From: an uncultured Methylophaga sp.
GTDB taxonomy: Bacteria; Pseudomonadota; Gammaproteobacteria; Nitrosococcales; Methylophagaceae
NCBI GenBank assembly: GCA_947631375.1
Contig: CANRLD010000109.1
Coordinates: 1-6,125, forward strand
DNA: 6,125 bases
Direction of reading: 5' to 3'
Below, piece by piece: positions 5,678 to 6,125 of the stretch. Made by a program: the position numbers and the translations under genes. How positions within the stretch are numbered: position 1 is the first letter of the stretch; each line of letters starts with the position of its first letter. The notes beneath the pieces are model-generated. The model saw only the letters and a list, made by a program, of their open reading frames with translations. It was not told the origin of the DNA and did no database searches.

Positions 5678-6125
5678 TCAGGTATCAACCGAAGGGACTT
5701 TTCGTAGTCGGATATTCAACTCTTTTAGCTGTTCATCACTTACCGTGCTTGGCGCATTCGTCAACAAACAAGCTGCTGATTGCGTTTTCGGAAAGGCCAT
5801 CACATCACGAATAGATGATGCGCCAGTCATCAACATTGCCAATCGATCCAACCCAAAGGCCAAGCCCCCATGTGGCGGGCAGCCATATTTTAATGCTTGT
5901 AGTAAAAAGCCAAATTTCTCTTCTGCCTCTTCAGCCTGGATCCCCAGCACTTCAAAAACTTGCTGCTGCAGTTCCGTTTTATGAATACGGATTGAGCCAC
6001 CGCCCAGCTCAGTGCCATTTAATACCATGTCGTACGCTCGGGACAAACACTTAGCCGGATCGCTGTTCAGCATTTCAATATCCGACTCGCGTGGTGCGGT
6101 AAACGGGTGATGCAGCGCATACCAG
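5678..6125 (-). CDS. aspS: Aspartyl-tRNA synthetase AspS, C-terminal fragment (5' end outside window)
   Basis: 148 codons plus TGA are visible of a protein usually near 590 residues; the frame stays open to the window edge and begins WYALHHPFTAPRE. AspRS is the cytosolic class II synthetase that charges tRNA with aspartate. The fragment covers the end of the bacterial insertion region and the C-terminal catalytic core. YDMVLNGTELGGGSIRIH (31-48) is the highly conserved aspartate/ATP-site strand, FGFLLQALKYG (71-81) follows, and class II motif 3 is GGLAFGLDRL (86-95) with its ATP-binding arginine at 94. It then runs IRDVMAFPKTQSAACL to a short tail ending RLRKVPSVDT. The residues that distinguish tRNA(Asp)-only from tRNA(Asp/Asn) enzymes lie in the missing N-terminal domain, so that question is open. 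The gene is intact as far as seen and leads into nadA. Confidence 0.96.
   Translation of the reverse strand, partial: WYALHHPFTAPRESDIEMLNSDPAKCLSRAYDMVLNGTELGGGSIRIHKTELQQQVFEVLGIQAEEAEEKFGFLLQALKYGCPPHGGLAFGLDRLAMLMTGASSIRDVMAFPKTQSAACLLTNAPSTVSDEQLKELNIRLRKVPSVDT

Noticed and set aside
5656..5688. Possible nadA promoter (TTGATA at 5688-5683 on the minus strand, with an A-rich -10 candidate after about 17 bases)
   Set aside because: The -35 resemblance is fair, but the -10 candidates match TATAAT at only about two positions. This is not enough to call a promoter.
1..6125. A novel defence, mobile or biosynthetic system hidden in the window
   Set aside because: All sequence over 40 bases is covered by recognisable core genes with intact motifs. 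No repeats, integrase, transposase, tRNA or array were seen on either strand.

Overview
This is an ordinary chromosomal housekeeping segment of a gammaproteobacterium. It encodes type IV pilus biogenesis, CoA synthesis, the FtsZ partner ZapD, the gyrase inhibitor YacG, the nucleotide-pool sanitiser MutT, quinolinate synthase and aspartyl-tRNA synthetase. The joint presence of ZapD, YacG and a PilB-PilC-PilD set argues for Gammaproteobacteria. Base composition looks moderate (about half GC, by eye). A Methylophaga/Piscirickettsiaceae-like lineage is possible, but this is a guess. I found no mobile element, CRISPR array, RNA gene or phage gene, and no good case for an undescribed system.

Layout. 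Plus strand, 1-3927: the 3' end of pilB, then pilC, pilD, coaE, zapD and yacG. These are packed with gaps of 2, 4, 1, 24 and 2 bases, so they look like one transcription unit. Minus strand, 6125-3924: the 3' end of aspS, then nadA, a 61-residue CHCC zinc-finger protein gene and mutT. Gaps here are 37 bases, 17 bases and a 1-base stop/start overlap, also consistent with co-transcription. The two units converge and collide at 3924-3927, where the yacG and mutT stop codons overlap inside an 8-base palindrome. There is no intergenic stretch over 40 bases, and I saw no credible intrinsic terminator or promoter. Both units are probably driven from outside the window or from inside genes.

How the genes work together. 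PilB (extension ATPase), PilC (inner-membrane platform) and PilD (prepilin peptidase/methylase) form the core of the type IV pilus machine. CoaE, ZapD and YacG are unrelated to pili but are recurrent neighbours of these genes. Escherichia coli keeps a related order, with mutT converging on yacG-zapD-coaE and the pilus-like hofC-hofB nearby, so the order here looks ancestral. On the other strand, NadA starts NAD synthesis from aspartate-derived iminoaspartate, AspRS charges tRNA with aspartate, and MutT removes oxidised dGTP. The small zinc-finger protein between nadA and mutT has no established bacterial role that I know of.

The points most worth a second look are the Bacillus-type cysteine pattern of NadA in a gammaproteobacterium, the uncharacterised CHCC mini-protein translationally coupled to mutT, the palindromic convergent stop overlap, and a proline in CoaE where an arginine is usual.
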